From Zonotrichia leucophrys gambelii (taxonomy: Eukaryota; Chordata; Aves; Passeriformes; Passerellidae): a stretch of 64,000 nt of DNA. The stretch lies in contig NC_088177.1 of assembly GCF_028769735.1 (NCBI RefSeq), positions 14,572,599 to 14,636,598 on the forward strand. Direction: 5' to 3'. Made by a program: the position numbers and the translations under genes. The notes under the pieces are model-generated. The model had not been told where the DNA came from, made no database searches, and was given only the letters and a program-made list of their open reading frames with translations. This document shows positions 50,828 to 64,000 of this stretch, piece by piece; the stretch's first letter is position 1; each line of letters begins with the position of its first letter.

Positions 50828-53800
50828 ATGGAAGATGGCTCACTTTGGTTTGAGCAGGTTACTCAAAACCAGAGAATATCCCTGTGAAATGCAGCTGGAG
50901 AGCTGTGCTGCTTTCTTAGAGGCCATTGCTGCAGTGGAGTGAAAGAGGAGGACAGAAGCATTTTTATGTGCTCTACATGATCTTCTAACTGTGGAATCTG
51001 AAAACAACCTCCTAGATAGACATAAAAGCTACAGGATGCCTCTTCCTTCACCAGAACTCATGGGGTTGCTTGGGGAAGAGTGATGTATGGCATCTAGAGA
51101 AACTGTCCTTTAGTCTGCATGGCTGAGTATCTGCACTCAGGTTGCTCAGGGCAGCTTTATTAAATATGTGCAGTGTTGGAAAAAATGTTATACAGAACTT
51201 CTTGTGTGTAGTGTCTAGACTTGGCTTTGCTTGCAACTTTTGTTTGTGGGAGACGTTTAAATTTAATCTTATTAATGGATTTGGTTCAGGGATAATTTTT
51301 GAGCCTCTTATCTAAAATTTTTTTTCCATCTAATATATTTTCTCACTATGACTTAGGCTTATCTTTGCTTTATGTAATATGATTTGCAAAACAGTTGGAG
51401 AATATCTGGCTTTTAGGTCGCTGATTACAGCTCTTGTGGTGGAATGTATTTGGCAAATAAAAATCTGAGAAAGCTTTTAAAAATTCAGATGAAAATTGAA
51501 CTTAGCCACCTTAAATATATTATGCTTGTTAAAAATCTCTATCTGATGATATGGTTGAGAAACCCATCCAAAATACTTCTCAAGAGATAATTGTTCCATA
51601 TTGTTTGTAAAAGGGTTTTTCAATTCTCTTTGTATCTATGAAATAGCTCTATTTTAGTTTAACATATGCAGTGAAGCACACGTTATTTCCATCTAGTATA
51701 TTTTGGTGATTGATCATTAATTGTAGGTTTGTAGGTTGGCAGTCTTGTTTTTTGTATTGCCTCACTTGCCTTTTCCTCAATACTTGTTGACATTTAAAAC
51801 ATCTCAAGATAGAAATTTCACTTTCTGTATTTAACCTTGTCTACCATATTATCACATACGAATGAATGCTGATTCTTAGTTTAAACAGGTGCTTGCCTTG
51901 TTTGTCAGGTAATTGTTATGCATCACCTGTGTCTAATGGCAATTAGGGTTTTTCTTAAAATAGAATGTCTCTGTGGCCAGGGCAATTTCAGAAGTTGCCA
52001 TGGATGCCAGAAATGTTGCAGCTCCAATGTTCCATGCGTTATGTATGAACCTTGTAGTTTTGCACTTTTGTTCTTTTCTTTCCTGGGTTATTCCTGAAAA
52101 ACAGTATGAATCACCCAGGATGAGGCTGGGTGCTTCTTCTCGAGTTTACACAATCATGCCTTGACCAAGGCAGTCTTCCTTAAGATGGGGGATCATGTTC
52201 TCTGTGTGATGCTTTTGTGGTATTGGCACAACTGAGATTTGAAGTGAAGCCCGTGATCCTCGTTTCTGCCATTGCTTCCATCTGCAAGGGCGGTTGTGGT
52301 TCATGTCCTGCTCTTGGTTGGGTGTGCCATGCCTGTTGTTAAGGGCAGTGAGGATAGAGCCAAGGATATATAATACTATTGTGTCCTATGGATGAAGTGG
52401 AGCCAAGAGAGGAGCAACTGAGAGGCTTTAAAAGCCATGATCACTGTAGAGAAAATACCATTGTTTTTCCAGAGTAATTTATTGTTTTGTCACCTGATGC
52501 TTTTGGTCCCTGTTTACTTGAGTTTTGTGTTCTTTGTGTGTTTTCCTTTTTTCTTTTGTTTTCTTTCCACTTAGTTTCTTGTGGAGTATTTCTTTTCTTC
52601 TCAATTTTGTTATTGCATGGTCATAACATGGAACAATTCAATACAGATTGAGAATTCAGATGCTGTCCACTGTGCCTTGATCCACAGGAGCAGTTCAGAG
52701 CTGTGAGAAAGGGGTCCTGTGTGATTGCAGTCTCAACTGAGGTACTCTGAAGTATTAGGGAAATTTAGGCTGTGACTGAAGAGCTGTGCTGAGGTGTGCT
52801 TTAGACCCTTACAGGATGGCAAAAGTAATAAAACCAACAGTGGTTTTAAGTGTAGTGAAGTAGTGATAAACTTGGTGTTTCAGAGAAATCTAAAGGGGTG
52901 CAGTGTTACAGCGCAGCAGAGACTTGGCCATGGGGAGCACTTTAATGTGAGACAGTCTGAAAGCTCAGGTGAAGGCTTTCCATGAAGAATATGTGGCATC
53001 AGCATTCACTATATCATCTCAAATTACTAAGAGAGAATAATTCTCTATTTTGAGTAATGTCAATTCATATTTTAGGGCAAGAAAGTAGATCAAATTACAA
53101 CTTTGTATGGTTTTTTTTTTGCCTTCAGACATGCACTGTTGTTAGTCTTTTGTGTTGGCAACCATTTGTCTCAGCCTGTCCATTCTTATTTGATTTTTAT
53201 TTGTTCCAAGGCTTGATTAGGAGTGATGTGCTGCTGGAGTGTCTGAAGATATCATTGTATCTCATAGAGCAATCTTGTTGGCTGAAATAACTCCTTAGTC
53301 CTTCTTTACATGGTGCTCTTTATGGTTGTTGTAATGACTGTAAGTAGTTTGTTACTAATCAAATGAACCCTTGATACATATTCATGTGCAGATGGCAGGG
53401 GCTCATCTCTGAACCCTGCCAATCCTTTGCAGTTGGTTGAGTGTCAATGTGCAAAATTCTCTGGTTTTAATAAGGCATTTTTGATCAATAATCATGACTA
53501 TTACTGAGTGTTGACATCACTTTTATTCATGAGTTTTGATAGCAGCACCAATTAAAGTAGCAGCATCTAATGCATCATTAGAGATAAATTTTATCCTTGG
53601 CATGGTTTCTGTACTGTGTGCATTTCTCATATGAGGTGATGACGCTATCAGCTGCTCCAAATGCAACTCTGTATCAATGTGTTCACTCTCAGTGTTGTGA
53701 TAAGAGATATCAGTTAGCTGGGGTTGAGTTATGTACAGTTTAGAGATCTTAATCTGTTATTTACTGATTGGAAAACTTCAAATTGTTTCAGTTCTTTTCC

Positions 53801-56800
53801 TAAGTAAACCCAGGACTGAAGAGTTAAAGTTCTATTTTGATGGTAAATGCATTTGCTTACTACTTTCTGTCTGCGTATAGAGCAAGTGTATTTTATTACT
53901 GGGAAGCAATATGTCCATTTAGAAAGTGACTTGGGCTACAATATTTTTGTTGGCAAATTTATTTTCCAGGCATAATGTTCTGGTTTTTTCTATACCCATT
54001 TGAGGGAAGATGAAATCACCATTAATCATGTTTCAAAGGCTGTGATGCTGCAATTACTCTGTTTTATGCAGCTGTGGGCTGTAGGATGTAGGCAGACTGT
54101 CATCTGCAACCTGGCCTTCTTAAAGTAATTCCTTATAAATCACAAACATAATCAAACTTTTATCACCAGATAAAAACAATGCTTTTCTTTAATACTGGCC
54201 CCAAATTACTTACCTGTCAGAATGTTTCAATCAAAATTGCCATCTAAACAGGAGGAAAAAAGGCTGTGCTTCCTTAAATCAACTCAAGGCAAGCAGGTGG
54301 CAGGCTTACAAAGAGGGGCTTGAATTCCAGTTTCGGTTTCATGGACTACTGCATTAAAGAACCTGCATTGAGAAATTGGTGTGTCCAGCTGCTTAAATAT
54401 ACTCATGTGGCTGTTCCTCTGGGGGTGGGGAGCAGGGGTCAGTCATTCCCCTAGCTTTTCAAAGGTTTTAAATAATGAAACTCTTGTAAGCCATAGAACC
54501 AAGGTTTTCCTTCCTGAAATGTGTAGGCTTAGTCTGTGTGATGGCTTGAAATATGTTTTTAGGCGGGTGGACTGTGAGGTTGGACATAGGATTGCCTCCC
54601 ATGTGCAGATGTTTGCAAATCCAATCAAAAAGAAGCTAGTATACATGATGAGACTTGTGTTAGTTTAGCTATTTTAAAACAGTCTTAATTTATTTACAGT
54701 GATATGGGCTTCAGTAAAGCCTGAAAACCATGGAAGAGGGAATAATTAGTGCAAGAGTTGAGTCTAACTGCAGCCTCGTATTTCTATTTGCATGTCAGTT
54801 TGGCAAGCTGGTAATTTTTAGATGTCCCTCACTTAACTTTCAGCTTTAAGATAATAAGCACAAAATTAATCTTTTTGAAATAGAAAATAATGTTCCCAAT
54901 GCTGGGATATAAGGGAATCAATTTACTGAAGTACATGAGATCTCTCCCCACACACTTCCTGCATTGTTTGTCTATCCTTCACCTTCCCTATCTCCATTAG
55001 CTCCATTTCCAGCTCTACATGTGTCTTCAGACAATGTTTATAATCACTGTCTTCTTTAATTACTGATGAAGCAAATAATGTCTGGAGTACACACAGAAAT
55101 CTCTCAGTACAACTAGAGTGTTGTTTGGGGCTCTTTGGTGATTTTCATCTCCAAATGAAATTTGTTAGTGGTATTTCATGAAAGTTCCCATTAAATGTGT
55201 AACAGCTTCTCTGAAATATTTGATTCCTGGTTTGACACTTATGTGACTTTGCTATCCCTACACCACATTCCCTGGTCATAGGGATGGATTTGCAGCGTGT
55301 CCTCGTGCCACCATTGGTGTTCCCTGCTGCAGGGACTGCTGTTTGCTCCAGGAGTGTGGCACATTCTGGGCTGACTTCAGCTGCCTGCATCCATTCTGCA
55401 GTCCGTATCCATAAGGAGTATTTGAGGGGAATGCAGGCAGTGCTAGGAGCTTGCCAGGCTACAGCAGCTCTGTGAGGAAACCATCTCTGCCAAATGGCAA
55501 ATCCTGCAGTGCCCAGGGTCACAACATAAACCTTTTCTTACAGTGAGGAGGTGCCCTGTGGGAATACATTCAGCACAGTGCACAACAGTTTTAGAGGGAA
55601 AAGCTGCTCTGGGAGACTGAGGTATTTTTCCAAAATGGTCCTGCATGAGTCATTTGGAGCTGCAAGCAATACTATAATTACGTTATAAGTTGTACAGAGG
55701 AAGGAGTTCTGAGTCCCAACTTCTAAATTGAGAAGTTTGTGTTTCTTGACTGCATAAAAACTGTTTCTGAGCCTTGCATTGTTCCCCATCTCAGTCCCTC
55801 TCTAACTTGGAGTTAGGAAATAGACTAGCTGAAGGACAGATTTCTTGCCTGCTGTTGTGGCTCTCCTGGATTCAGTACTGCTGAAACCCAGAGTGAAGTA
55901 CACAACACAGAGAAATTGTGTATTGGTGCACTCTCCATGTGTACACACAGAGCAATGTGTGTTTGCATGTGCACATACTCCATTCCTAAAGACATAAGGG
56001 AAAGTAATTCACTGCCTTAGCTTTTTTAGAGTGATGTATTGGTGCAGATTTATCACTGTTCTTTCAGTCTCACAAGGCTGTCATGATCTCCTTGAAATTA
56101 TTTCATCTCATAGATGTTTTGGAGCTGGCATGTGGGTGGGCATAGATCAAAAAAGCTTTTTTTAAAACCTCCTCATGGTTTAAAATGTTCCAACAATCAA
56201 AGGTTTTGGTTTTTTGTTTTTTTACTGATACCATAGACTTGTAAAATTTCTTATATGCTGCTAGACAACAGCAGGATAAGTATTACTTGGTCTGGGAATT
56301 TTTCTTGGTTTTGTGACATCTTTTGTAATACCCATTAAAATGCACTGAGACAAGCTTTTGCCTCTGTTTGTAAACAACTGTCTCCAGTAGATGTATATCT
56401 GCAGATGGGTTTGGATGAGAATGAGGGCTCTGTAGGTGTGCAAGGACTGGCTGTGGAGGGAGAACTTGTGTGATCATTTCTTAGATAATGAGCTCCAGGC
56501 TTGCTGTCTGTTTTAAGGCCAGGGGCTGTGTGTTGGTTGTCCTGGCAGAACTCTGTGCAGTTCTTGTTTGATAACTGGTTTGATTCAATTCTTGTAAGCA
56601 TGTTTTAAGAAGATTAATAAATGAGGTATAGTAATGGAAGATTTGTATTTGTACATTGTACTTGCATATCTACAGCTGAACGTAATCCAGGTTCTGTCAG
56701 TTTCCCTGTTTAACTTGCACTTTCAATTAAATACCAGCCACCAATAGCTGAAAACTCCTTTGAGTCTCCTTCCAATATTTCCTGGAGTGTTTTGCTTATT

Positions 56801-57740
56801 TATGAAGCTTGATGTGCTCATACCCTCTCTGTTCTTCGTCTCAGGCACAGATGACAGGTAATGATCAAATAAGAAGTGTAGTACTTTATCTTAATTCTCA
56901 AATCTGCATTTTATGCTTTGTTTTTCTTTCATGTTTTTATGACTAATTCTGTTGTCCAGCATTCTTGCAGCATGTGATTTGTCTACGTGGTTGTTTTTGA
57001 GTGAGAATAAGAGTGGAAGGAGCAGAAAAAAACCCACAACAATGTTACCAAGAAAAACAAGATACAAAATGTATTGTCTGAGATTAAGATAGATTCACTG
57101 AGAGTTTTGTTCATTGTGGCAGTTGATTCAACCCCAGTCTCACCAGTGGAGGCCCATCAGTGAGTCACACAGAGCTGGCCTGTGCTGAGCAGAATAATTC
57201 ACATTAGCCAGTGACTTTTGGAAGCTGACTGCAGTGTCCTGTGCTCGTTCCCAGGATCAGTAGGGGAGTACAAAGGAATGATCTCTGGAGTCCCTCAGCG
57301 GCTGACCTGCCAGTGGTGATGCACTGCCTGAATACCTGGGGAGACAAACCAAAATGTGTGGAGCTGTAGCAATAAAATGGAGTGGTAGCATCCTGGGATA
57401 TTGCTCGTCTCTCTAGTCTTAGAGACCTTCAGACTATCCCTGGCAGAAATGTCTCTCATGCAGAAGAATTAGGTAATAATTTAGTTGGATGTTTCTTTCC
57501 TGTCTAAGAGTGACTGCATCTTTATTCTCAGCTTTGCGCATACTTTATTACCTAAAGTGTGAGAAATTACTATGTCTAATTTGGGAACTTTATTTTCTTT
57601 CCCCTTTAGTCTTTTCTTTTTATAGAGAACAATGTGGTTTTGAGCTGCAAAAAGTCATAGCTGGTTTCCCTTGAGAAACACTCTTAACTTCCTGCTCCCT
57701 GTATTAACCTTAAGAAAACAGTTTGGCTTAGTAGATTTTG

Positions 57741-57759
57741 TTTTTTTTTTTTTTTTTTT
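57741..57759 (+). repeat. Poly(T) tract, 19 bases
   Basis: This is an uninterrupted plus-strand T-run between unique sequences with no recognisable retrotransposon body. Confidence 0.95.
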
Positions 57760-60700
57760 ATCAGTTGGTTTACTCCCTTTTGTTTCATTGAAAGCTTTTA
57801 CCACCACGTTGCATACAGTATTTAAAGCTTGTGTGGGCAACAGGTTGTTTAGACAACCCTCAGATTTGTCATGAGGTTTCTTTAAACTTGGATACAGTTT
57901 GACATCTAATTGATGTTCTGGCTGCTTCCTTCCATAATCTGCTAGAGCTCATTGTTTTATGGGACTGCTATAACATTTATATTGCAGGGTGGTTTAATTC
58001 CTTTGAGTACAGCCTTGCTTTCTTATATCACCCACTGTAGAATGTACTTTAGACCTTTACATATTAGCTTTATTAATTTTCCAGGAGTATTTCACATAAC
58101 ACAATAGATAAATTTTTTTTTTGAAAGTGTGTTGTCAGCATTACTCCGTGGGTATGTAAGTAAATCCACTTGTAGCGTGAAATACGTAGGTAGCACGTTC
58201 CTGAGACATACAAGACTTTTATTCTCATCTGTAGAAAAGCAGGGTCTCTTGGGTCTGTTGAACCAGAGTATTGATAACAATTATTTTTATGACCTTGCAA
58301 AAGAAGAAGGTTAAATACTTTGCAGAACAAAGAGGAGATGAATAATCACATTAAAATTATGTAAGATTTCAATAGGGAATTCCTCTATGAACTGAAGAAG
58401 ACAGAGATGGGATAAACAAATTTGTAAAGGGGAGTTTAGGCAAGACTTCTGGCTTAGCTGTGGCTGTGGTGGACTGTGGAAACTCTCCTGTGGATTTAAG
58501 GTTTGGAATTCATTTTTTTTAAATGGCATAATCCAAGGTAAGTATCAATGCCCCAGATGTGCTGTATAGGTCCACTAGGACAAGGGTGGTTATTTATCTG
58601 GAGTTTTCAAACAGACATGCTGAAATGGTTTGGAACATTTTGCTCTGAGATGATGTCAAGCGTAGTGTACCTCACAGATTTTATAGCCTTCAGTAAATGC
58701 CGTTTGTTGTCTTCTAAAACTGGCATAACTTCTGCTAAGCTATAATTATAAAGAAGCATCCTCCCTCTCTTCAAGGAAAAGGAGAAATTGAGTATTTAGG
58801 AAGAAGTTATCCTGCGTCCTGGGACTTGTACAATTTGAAATAGCATGAAAGAAACTCAGCTTTCAGAATACATTTTATGGTTGTAGGTATTACTGAACCT
58901 GTGCAGGATTGCTTTGGATGTGTCTAAGTGAGAAAGTACTGGTTTTGATAAAGACAGATTTTTGGCAACTGTTTGAGAACAAACACAGCCAAGGTGCTTC
59001 GTGTCTTTCTCTGATAATTCAGCTGAAGAACCTCTCTGTGTGTGGTTTCTGCAATGTCTGTGCCTCGAATATAAAGAGTGAATTGCTGTAACTTTCTGCT
59101 GCACATCCAAGTTCTTTTGCTGACAGCTGCTCTGTAAATATAATTCCTGAAATATTGGTTACAGTGACTGTGAACAGTACAATATGAAGGGGTTTCTAAA
59201 TAAATTTTGCTGGCAGGCAGCTGTGCCAACAGCTTCAGGCACTATGGGGTGAACAGCAAATAAGCAAAAAAAGGAGTAGAGCCATTTGAGTCAGTGTAAT
59301 CCCAGTTCCACTGCTCCCTTTGATCTAACCTTGAACGCTGCATTAATGAGTGTTGCCTTCCAGAGTGTTCTGTGACCTTTTCTCTTGTTCTGCTTTAATA
59401 TGAAAAGCACAGTTGGGATGCTGTTACCATATAGTTACTAAAAAGCCTGGGAGAGCCAAGTAAAAGTGGTCACACTCTTTTTTTATGAAAGAGTGTTTGA
59501 CTCTCATGGGTGAGGTGTCAATCTAGGTGTGAATGACGCTTAAATATGTGTTTCAGTCTTGTCTTTTGGGTCAGATCCTGTGTCAGTTGACAGGAAAATG
59601 TTACAGTGGATGCTGTCTTTAAAACCCAAATTTGCAGAGGGGGGAGAGTGAGAATTTGGAGCTTCTGCTGTCTTCAGGGGAACAGGAGGTGCTCAGCTGT
59701 AGAGTCACAAAGTCATTATGTGTGGAATAGTTTATGGTTTTGTCTTCTGCCTGGAATATAAAACTCTTAAAAAGCGTAGTTGTAGCTCAGAAACAAAAAT
59801 ACCTTCATGAAAAAGATGAAATTGCCACTCCTTTGTCTTTTGCACTTTTAGTAGAAAAAACTGGAGTGGTTGAGTGTCAGAGTGTGAGTGCAGCATTGGT
59901 GTGCTGAGTTCAGTACTGTCATGATGTTGAAATGGTACAGGATACATCTCACATCAGATGAAGGGACAATGCATCTTGTAGCTCCAGAACACATGCTCTT
60001 AGGCAAATGCCCTTCAGCATTTATGATCTTGGTGTCCCAATGAAGGCATGATGGAAGCAAGTGAAACAGGCGAGCATGATGCATTAGATAATTACTATAA
60101 CTGACACATGTGTTGTTTGGCACAGTAACAAAGCACTGAAATTACAGCCTTGTGGGGCAGTGTGCAGCCTGCTGGGGGAGCTTCCTGATGTTTCAGCACT
60201 GGGTTTGTGTTCTAATAGTAACCTGTGTCATTAGTTATACATTTGGGGTCTTGACCTCTGGGTTGGTGAGGCGACTGCCTGGATAACTGAGGCTATCAGC
60301 CGCTTGCTAGGTGAAATCATTTGGGATATTAGGATTCAAAGGTAGTAAATTGTGTTTGGTACCTCTGACTTTTTCCCCAGTAGCATAAACAGAATAATTA
60401 AGCACCTGGTGCAATGTCCTGAAGCCATTTTGCCTCCAATGTTGTTCTGCTTCTTGAATCAACAAAAACTGCCTTTGCCTCAGATAAACTTTAAGTGAGA
60501 GTATAGGTTTAGATTTGAGTAATATTTGATCATGGGGCATCAGAGGTTGAAGGTTTATCATGATCTTTAATTTCTTATTGAATTGAGACCACAATGAAAA
60601 ACAGAATTTCCTTTTCATAGTTATCGAGTCCCTGTGTGATTATAAAGTCTTATTGATGACAAAAATAAAATAAAATTCGCTATGAGTTTTATACTATTTT

Positions 60701-63700
60701 ATTTCACTATGAAATTTACTATGATGTAATATCAAGTCTGTAATTTGTTTTTTTACTATTTCTTCTTGTGTTTCTATGAAGATGAAAAGGTGGTCTAATG
60801 GTAAGAATTGCATGTTTGATAAGGAATTGGGTACTTGTAGATTTAATCACTTGTTTATTCGTTGTACTCAGTAGGTATCGGGTTGCAATTATTATTGGTG
60901 GGCTTTGTGCTGTAGCTGAAAAGCCTTGGATATTTATGCTTCTCCAATTTGTGGTTAAAAAACTATATTGAAATCCTTGAATGCAAGAACTTCATCTTCT
61001 TAATAACAACTGACTGAAAAAGAAAAAAGGTACATCAAACTGTAGGAAATTGTTAAATAATGTGCTAGAGGCATTGGTGTCACCTGGCTTTACTTGCCAT
61101 CTTGACTAATGATATAGGAAAAAGGGAAAACATAATTAATTGGATTGATTTTGGTGAAACTCAGCTGAGAGCTAATGAAAAAAACCCTGTGGCAATTAAT
61201 GGAGAAAATGGTACAGGGTGATGAAGGACTGCATAATCTAAGTTCCTGGTGTTTTCCTTAAAGTGAATGGGAAAAAAAGCAGCCAGGTCAGGGGAAGAAG
61301 AATGAAGTAGAGAAACAAGAAATGAAGGAAAAGAAATAGCAGGAATTCATATTCCTCACAAAGGCAGTTTTTACACTAAGGCAGCAAAAGATAAATCAAT
61401 GAAAGGAGTACATAGAGGATGTGAAGTCATTTATTCATTTAATGGATCAGGAAAATAATATTCCCTTGATGATAAGGTAAAATTCTAGGTCTTGATGTCT
61501 TGATACTTGAAAGTCAAGGGATCCAAGAAGATTGAAGGAAATAGTATAAGTAAACATCTCAGACTGAATCAACAAAAAAATCGAGGTTCCTAGGATGGCT
61601 TATTCAAACATTCAGTAAAGGGCATATTTTCAAATCCTCAGTGCTGCACTAGAGGGGATTGAACTTGCTTGTGCTGAAACAAGATATGGCACCTTTTCTA
61701 CAGACACAGTTCCTACAGGCTGTGGGAATGCAGTATTCATTTTTATTTTTCGTTTTTATAGTTATGAAACTGCCAATCAGTTTTTCCTTAAAGGATCAGG
61801 AGTTCTTGTCTGATTCTGCATGTCTCATGCACTCATATTTAGTGGGATTAATTTAAAAAGTGGTCAAGCTACTGCTCTGTTTAAGTGGTTATTTTGTTGG
61901 TGTAGGGCAGATGTGCATGAGGAAATTATGTTGAAATATATATATCATAATTCTTATTTGAAAATACAGTTCTATTGCTCGCAGCATTTTAGTTTGATTT
62001 ACACTTCTCCAGCAGAACAGAATATTAAATTACATGAAACATATTTCCATTGAGCTGTTGGCATTACATTTCTTAAAATGAGATAACAATTATTGTGCTT
62101 TGATAATACTCTAGTTCAGAACTTGTATCTGTCATTGCTTCTTTTTATTCTGCTACATCAGAAACTATAAAGCAGCAGTAACAAAGGTACACAAATGTTG
62201 GCAAATGAGTGATCTATGAGAATTAGTGTCTGCTCTGTACCTTGGCAAGAAATTGGAATGCAGAAGGGTAAGCTGGTGATATTGTTGCTTTGCAGTGTTT
62301 TGCAGAAAAGGATTAAGCAAACATTTTCATTTTTTTGTGGTTGAGTAGAGGAAGGTTTCTAATACTGGAGTGAATTACTCCAGTTGGATTTTCTGTGTTC
62401 TTCTCCATATAAAGTGCTTGTAAGAAAGTCCAAGCTTTATACTTTGCAGGGGTTAGAGAGATGCTCCTTTTTCCCCCTATTAAACAGCATCCTTGCCACA
62501 AGACCCACTGAGTGTCTGTCAGAACTGAGTTTTTGACCCAAAGCTGTCCCAGTGCAAGCATCTGTGTTCCAGTAGCCCTACTGCTGAATGAGAGAATAAT
62601 GCTTGCAGGCATGACACTTACAAACTGGCTTTTCCTTTTTTGTTCCTTTTCTATATCCCTCCCTTGTCCAGAGCTGATAGATAACTCAGGACTTAGACTG
62701 CAGACATGGCTACAACCCACTGGAGCTACAGTCTCCCTGCTTCACTTCTCTGTGGTCTAGAGAGAAAGGCTTGCCTAGATAAAGCAAAGGCAGCAGCTGT
62801 GAGTTTACTTTCATTTACTGGGGAAAAAAGGGCAAATTTTGGGGTTCTGCAGCACTACAGTATATAAGAGTTTATTTTTAAAAGTGACTGAAATATACTT
62901 GTGAAAAACATTAAGTTCTTCAAATGATTTTTAAGTAGGGGTGGAGAGCTAGGAGCCACTGGAAAATTGAGTGATTAGCTTTGTAAAGGAAGGTGAGCTG
63001 AAACAATGCGTCAAGCTTTCATTGATCTTTTGCAGGGATACGCAAAAGCATTTGTTTAGCAAGCCAGTGGTTAACTAAAACTTTCTCTTGGCTGGTTTCA
63101 TTTGCTGCAATGTGCTCTAGAGCAAGTGATTCATTTGATTATAAATCCCCAAATCCATTGAAGGACCTGTCAGAGCGTAGAGCTGAAGTTGGCTGAGGCT
63201 GTCTGGGAATGCTGCTGGCATTTCCAAAGGTTTTCCTTGACAGGACCCCAGGATGGCTCTGGCAGGGGTATCACAGCCTCTGCACAGCCCTCCCCAGCTT
63301 CTCCAAACACATCACTCAGGTGCAGCTCCTTCCCGAGCTCCTTGCAGCACCATGGTCCAGGAGGTGTGAAAATACTGTATTTCAAGTAAAAGTTCCTTGG
63401 ATTTTGGATTACTGCTGTGGCATTATCTTGTGGAATGACTAGAATAAAGTGCTGGTTTTCAGGAAGTCAGTGTGTATGTTTATAACTTGGTTGTTCATTC
63501 TGTCTGACAACACCAACTCCAAATCTCTCCCATGGCTGTTCTGGATTCACCTTCTAGCTCTGCACTCAGAACTTCCAGATGAGTCTGTCTTTCCACAATG
63601 AGGGGCAAAGCCAGACCCATTTACAGAAACTGTTGTTGATAAGACTCTTTACCAGTCCAAAGCACAGAATCATTTTGTAAATATAGACCTGTTTGAAACA

Positions 63701-64000
63701 GATTTGTATAATATTCTTAGATAAAAATTCTTTTGCTGGTTTGCAGCAGGCTTATGTAGTGTGTAGAATTCTGCATTTTAAAGACAAATCTGGTGTTATT
63801 AAAAAAGGCTGTATTTTTAAAAAAAATTGGTCCTTGGGCTTTTAAAGGTGTATATGCTTCTGGTGTCCATCATTTGTTGATGCATCATTGTAAAGTTAGA
63901 GCAGAAATTACATAAAAATGTAATTTCTACAGAAACCTTTAGGGCCAGGGCTGATCACTGGCATTTTCAAAATCAGTTGTTGACCAGTATGGGCTCTAAA

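Larger units (their letters stand above)
49228..64000 (+). other. Putative intronic DNA, no gene recognised
   Basis: The sequence is AT-rich with T-runs at 50,106-50,118, 53,111-53,120, 57,741-57,759 and 58,113-58,122. GC-richer patches at 49,230-49,330, 52,200-52,330, 55,260-55,530, 57,120-57,320, 62,400-62,760 and 63,170-63,370 have no recognisable coding content. The patch at 49,310-49,375 (GGTAGGGTTGGAACACTTGG, then GATCTTGGGG) faintly resembles a decayed CR1 3' end, too weakly to call. A strong isolated donor (CCAAG|GTAAGTAT) at 58,537 has no convincing acceptor upstream. Confidence 0.45.

Noticed and set aside
58480..58536. Perfect donor CCAAG|GTAAGTAT on the plus strand
   Set aside because: Upstream in-frame stops and the lack of a pyrimidine tract with AG at a suitable distance leave no definable exon.
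62313..62720. 135-codon minus-strand frame
   Set aside because: No domain, low-complexity codon use, and no promoter, splice or polyadenylation context; most likely chance.

Overview
The window looks like nuclear DNA from a bird. It has long AT-rich, gene-poor stretches, one compact CpG-rich promoter, no recognisable SINEs, and two degenerate 3' fragments of CR1 LINEs, the typical avian retrotransposon. A passerine is plausible but not proven. No complete protein-coding gene is visible. Most open reading frames are under 130 codons, match no family I recognise, and fit chance expectation.

Layout: 1-13,820 is AT-rich DNA with no recognisable gene, holding one CR1 fragment on the minus strand (about 4,620-4,885), a 40-bp two-copy tandem repeat (10,691-10,770) and a second CR1 fragment on the plus strand (about 10,965-11,270). 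At 13,860-14,640 lies the clearest functional element, a CpG island with a perfect CRE (TGACGTCA), a GGCCC pentamer array able to form a G-quadruplex on the minus strand, and a putative non-coding first exon ending at a CAG|GT donor at 14,163/14,164. The remaining ~49.8 kb is interpreted as the 5' introns of one plus-strand gene whose main coding exons lie beyond 64,000.

The most interesting candidate is a 45-base exon at 18,925-18,969. It follows a very long pyrimidine tract, ends at AG|GTAAAT, and carries the first ATG met after splicing from exon 1. It would encode MGKILTKCSSTSI, which fits the N-myristoylation consensus (Gly2, Thr6, Lys7) and has a Cys8 that could be palmitoylated. I cannot name the protein. 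Several further splice-bounded segments (33,331, 36,399, 44,293, 50,642) are phase-compatible, but each could be a pseudo-exon.

Other structure includes a compound inverted repeat at 49,052-49,227, a GATAAAG triplet at 50,798-50,827, a duplicated 13-bp forkhead-like site at 16,313-16,354, and a strong plus-strand excess of long T-runs over A-runs. No tRNA, rRNA, CRISPR array, intact transposon or viral gene was found.
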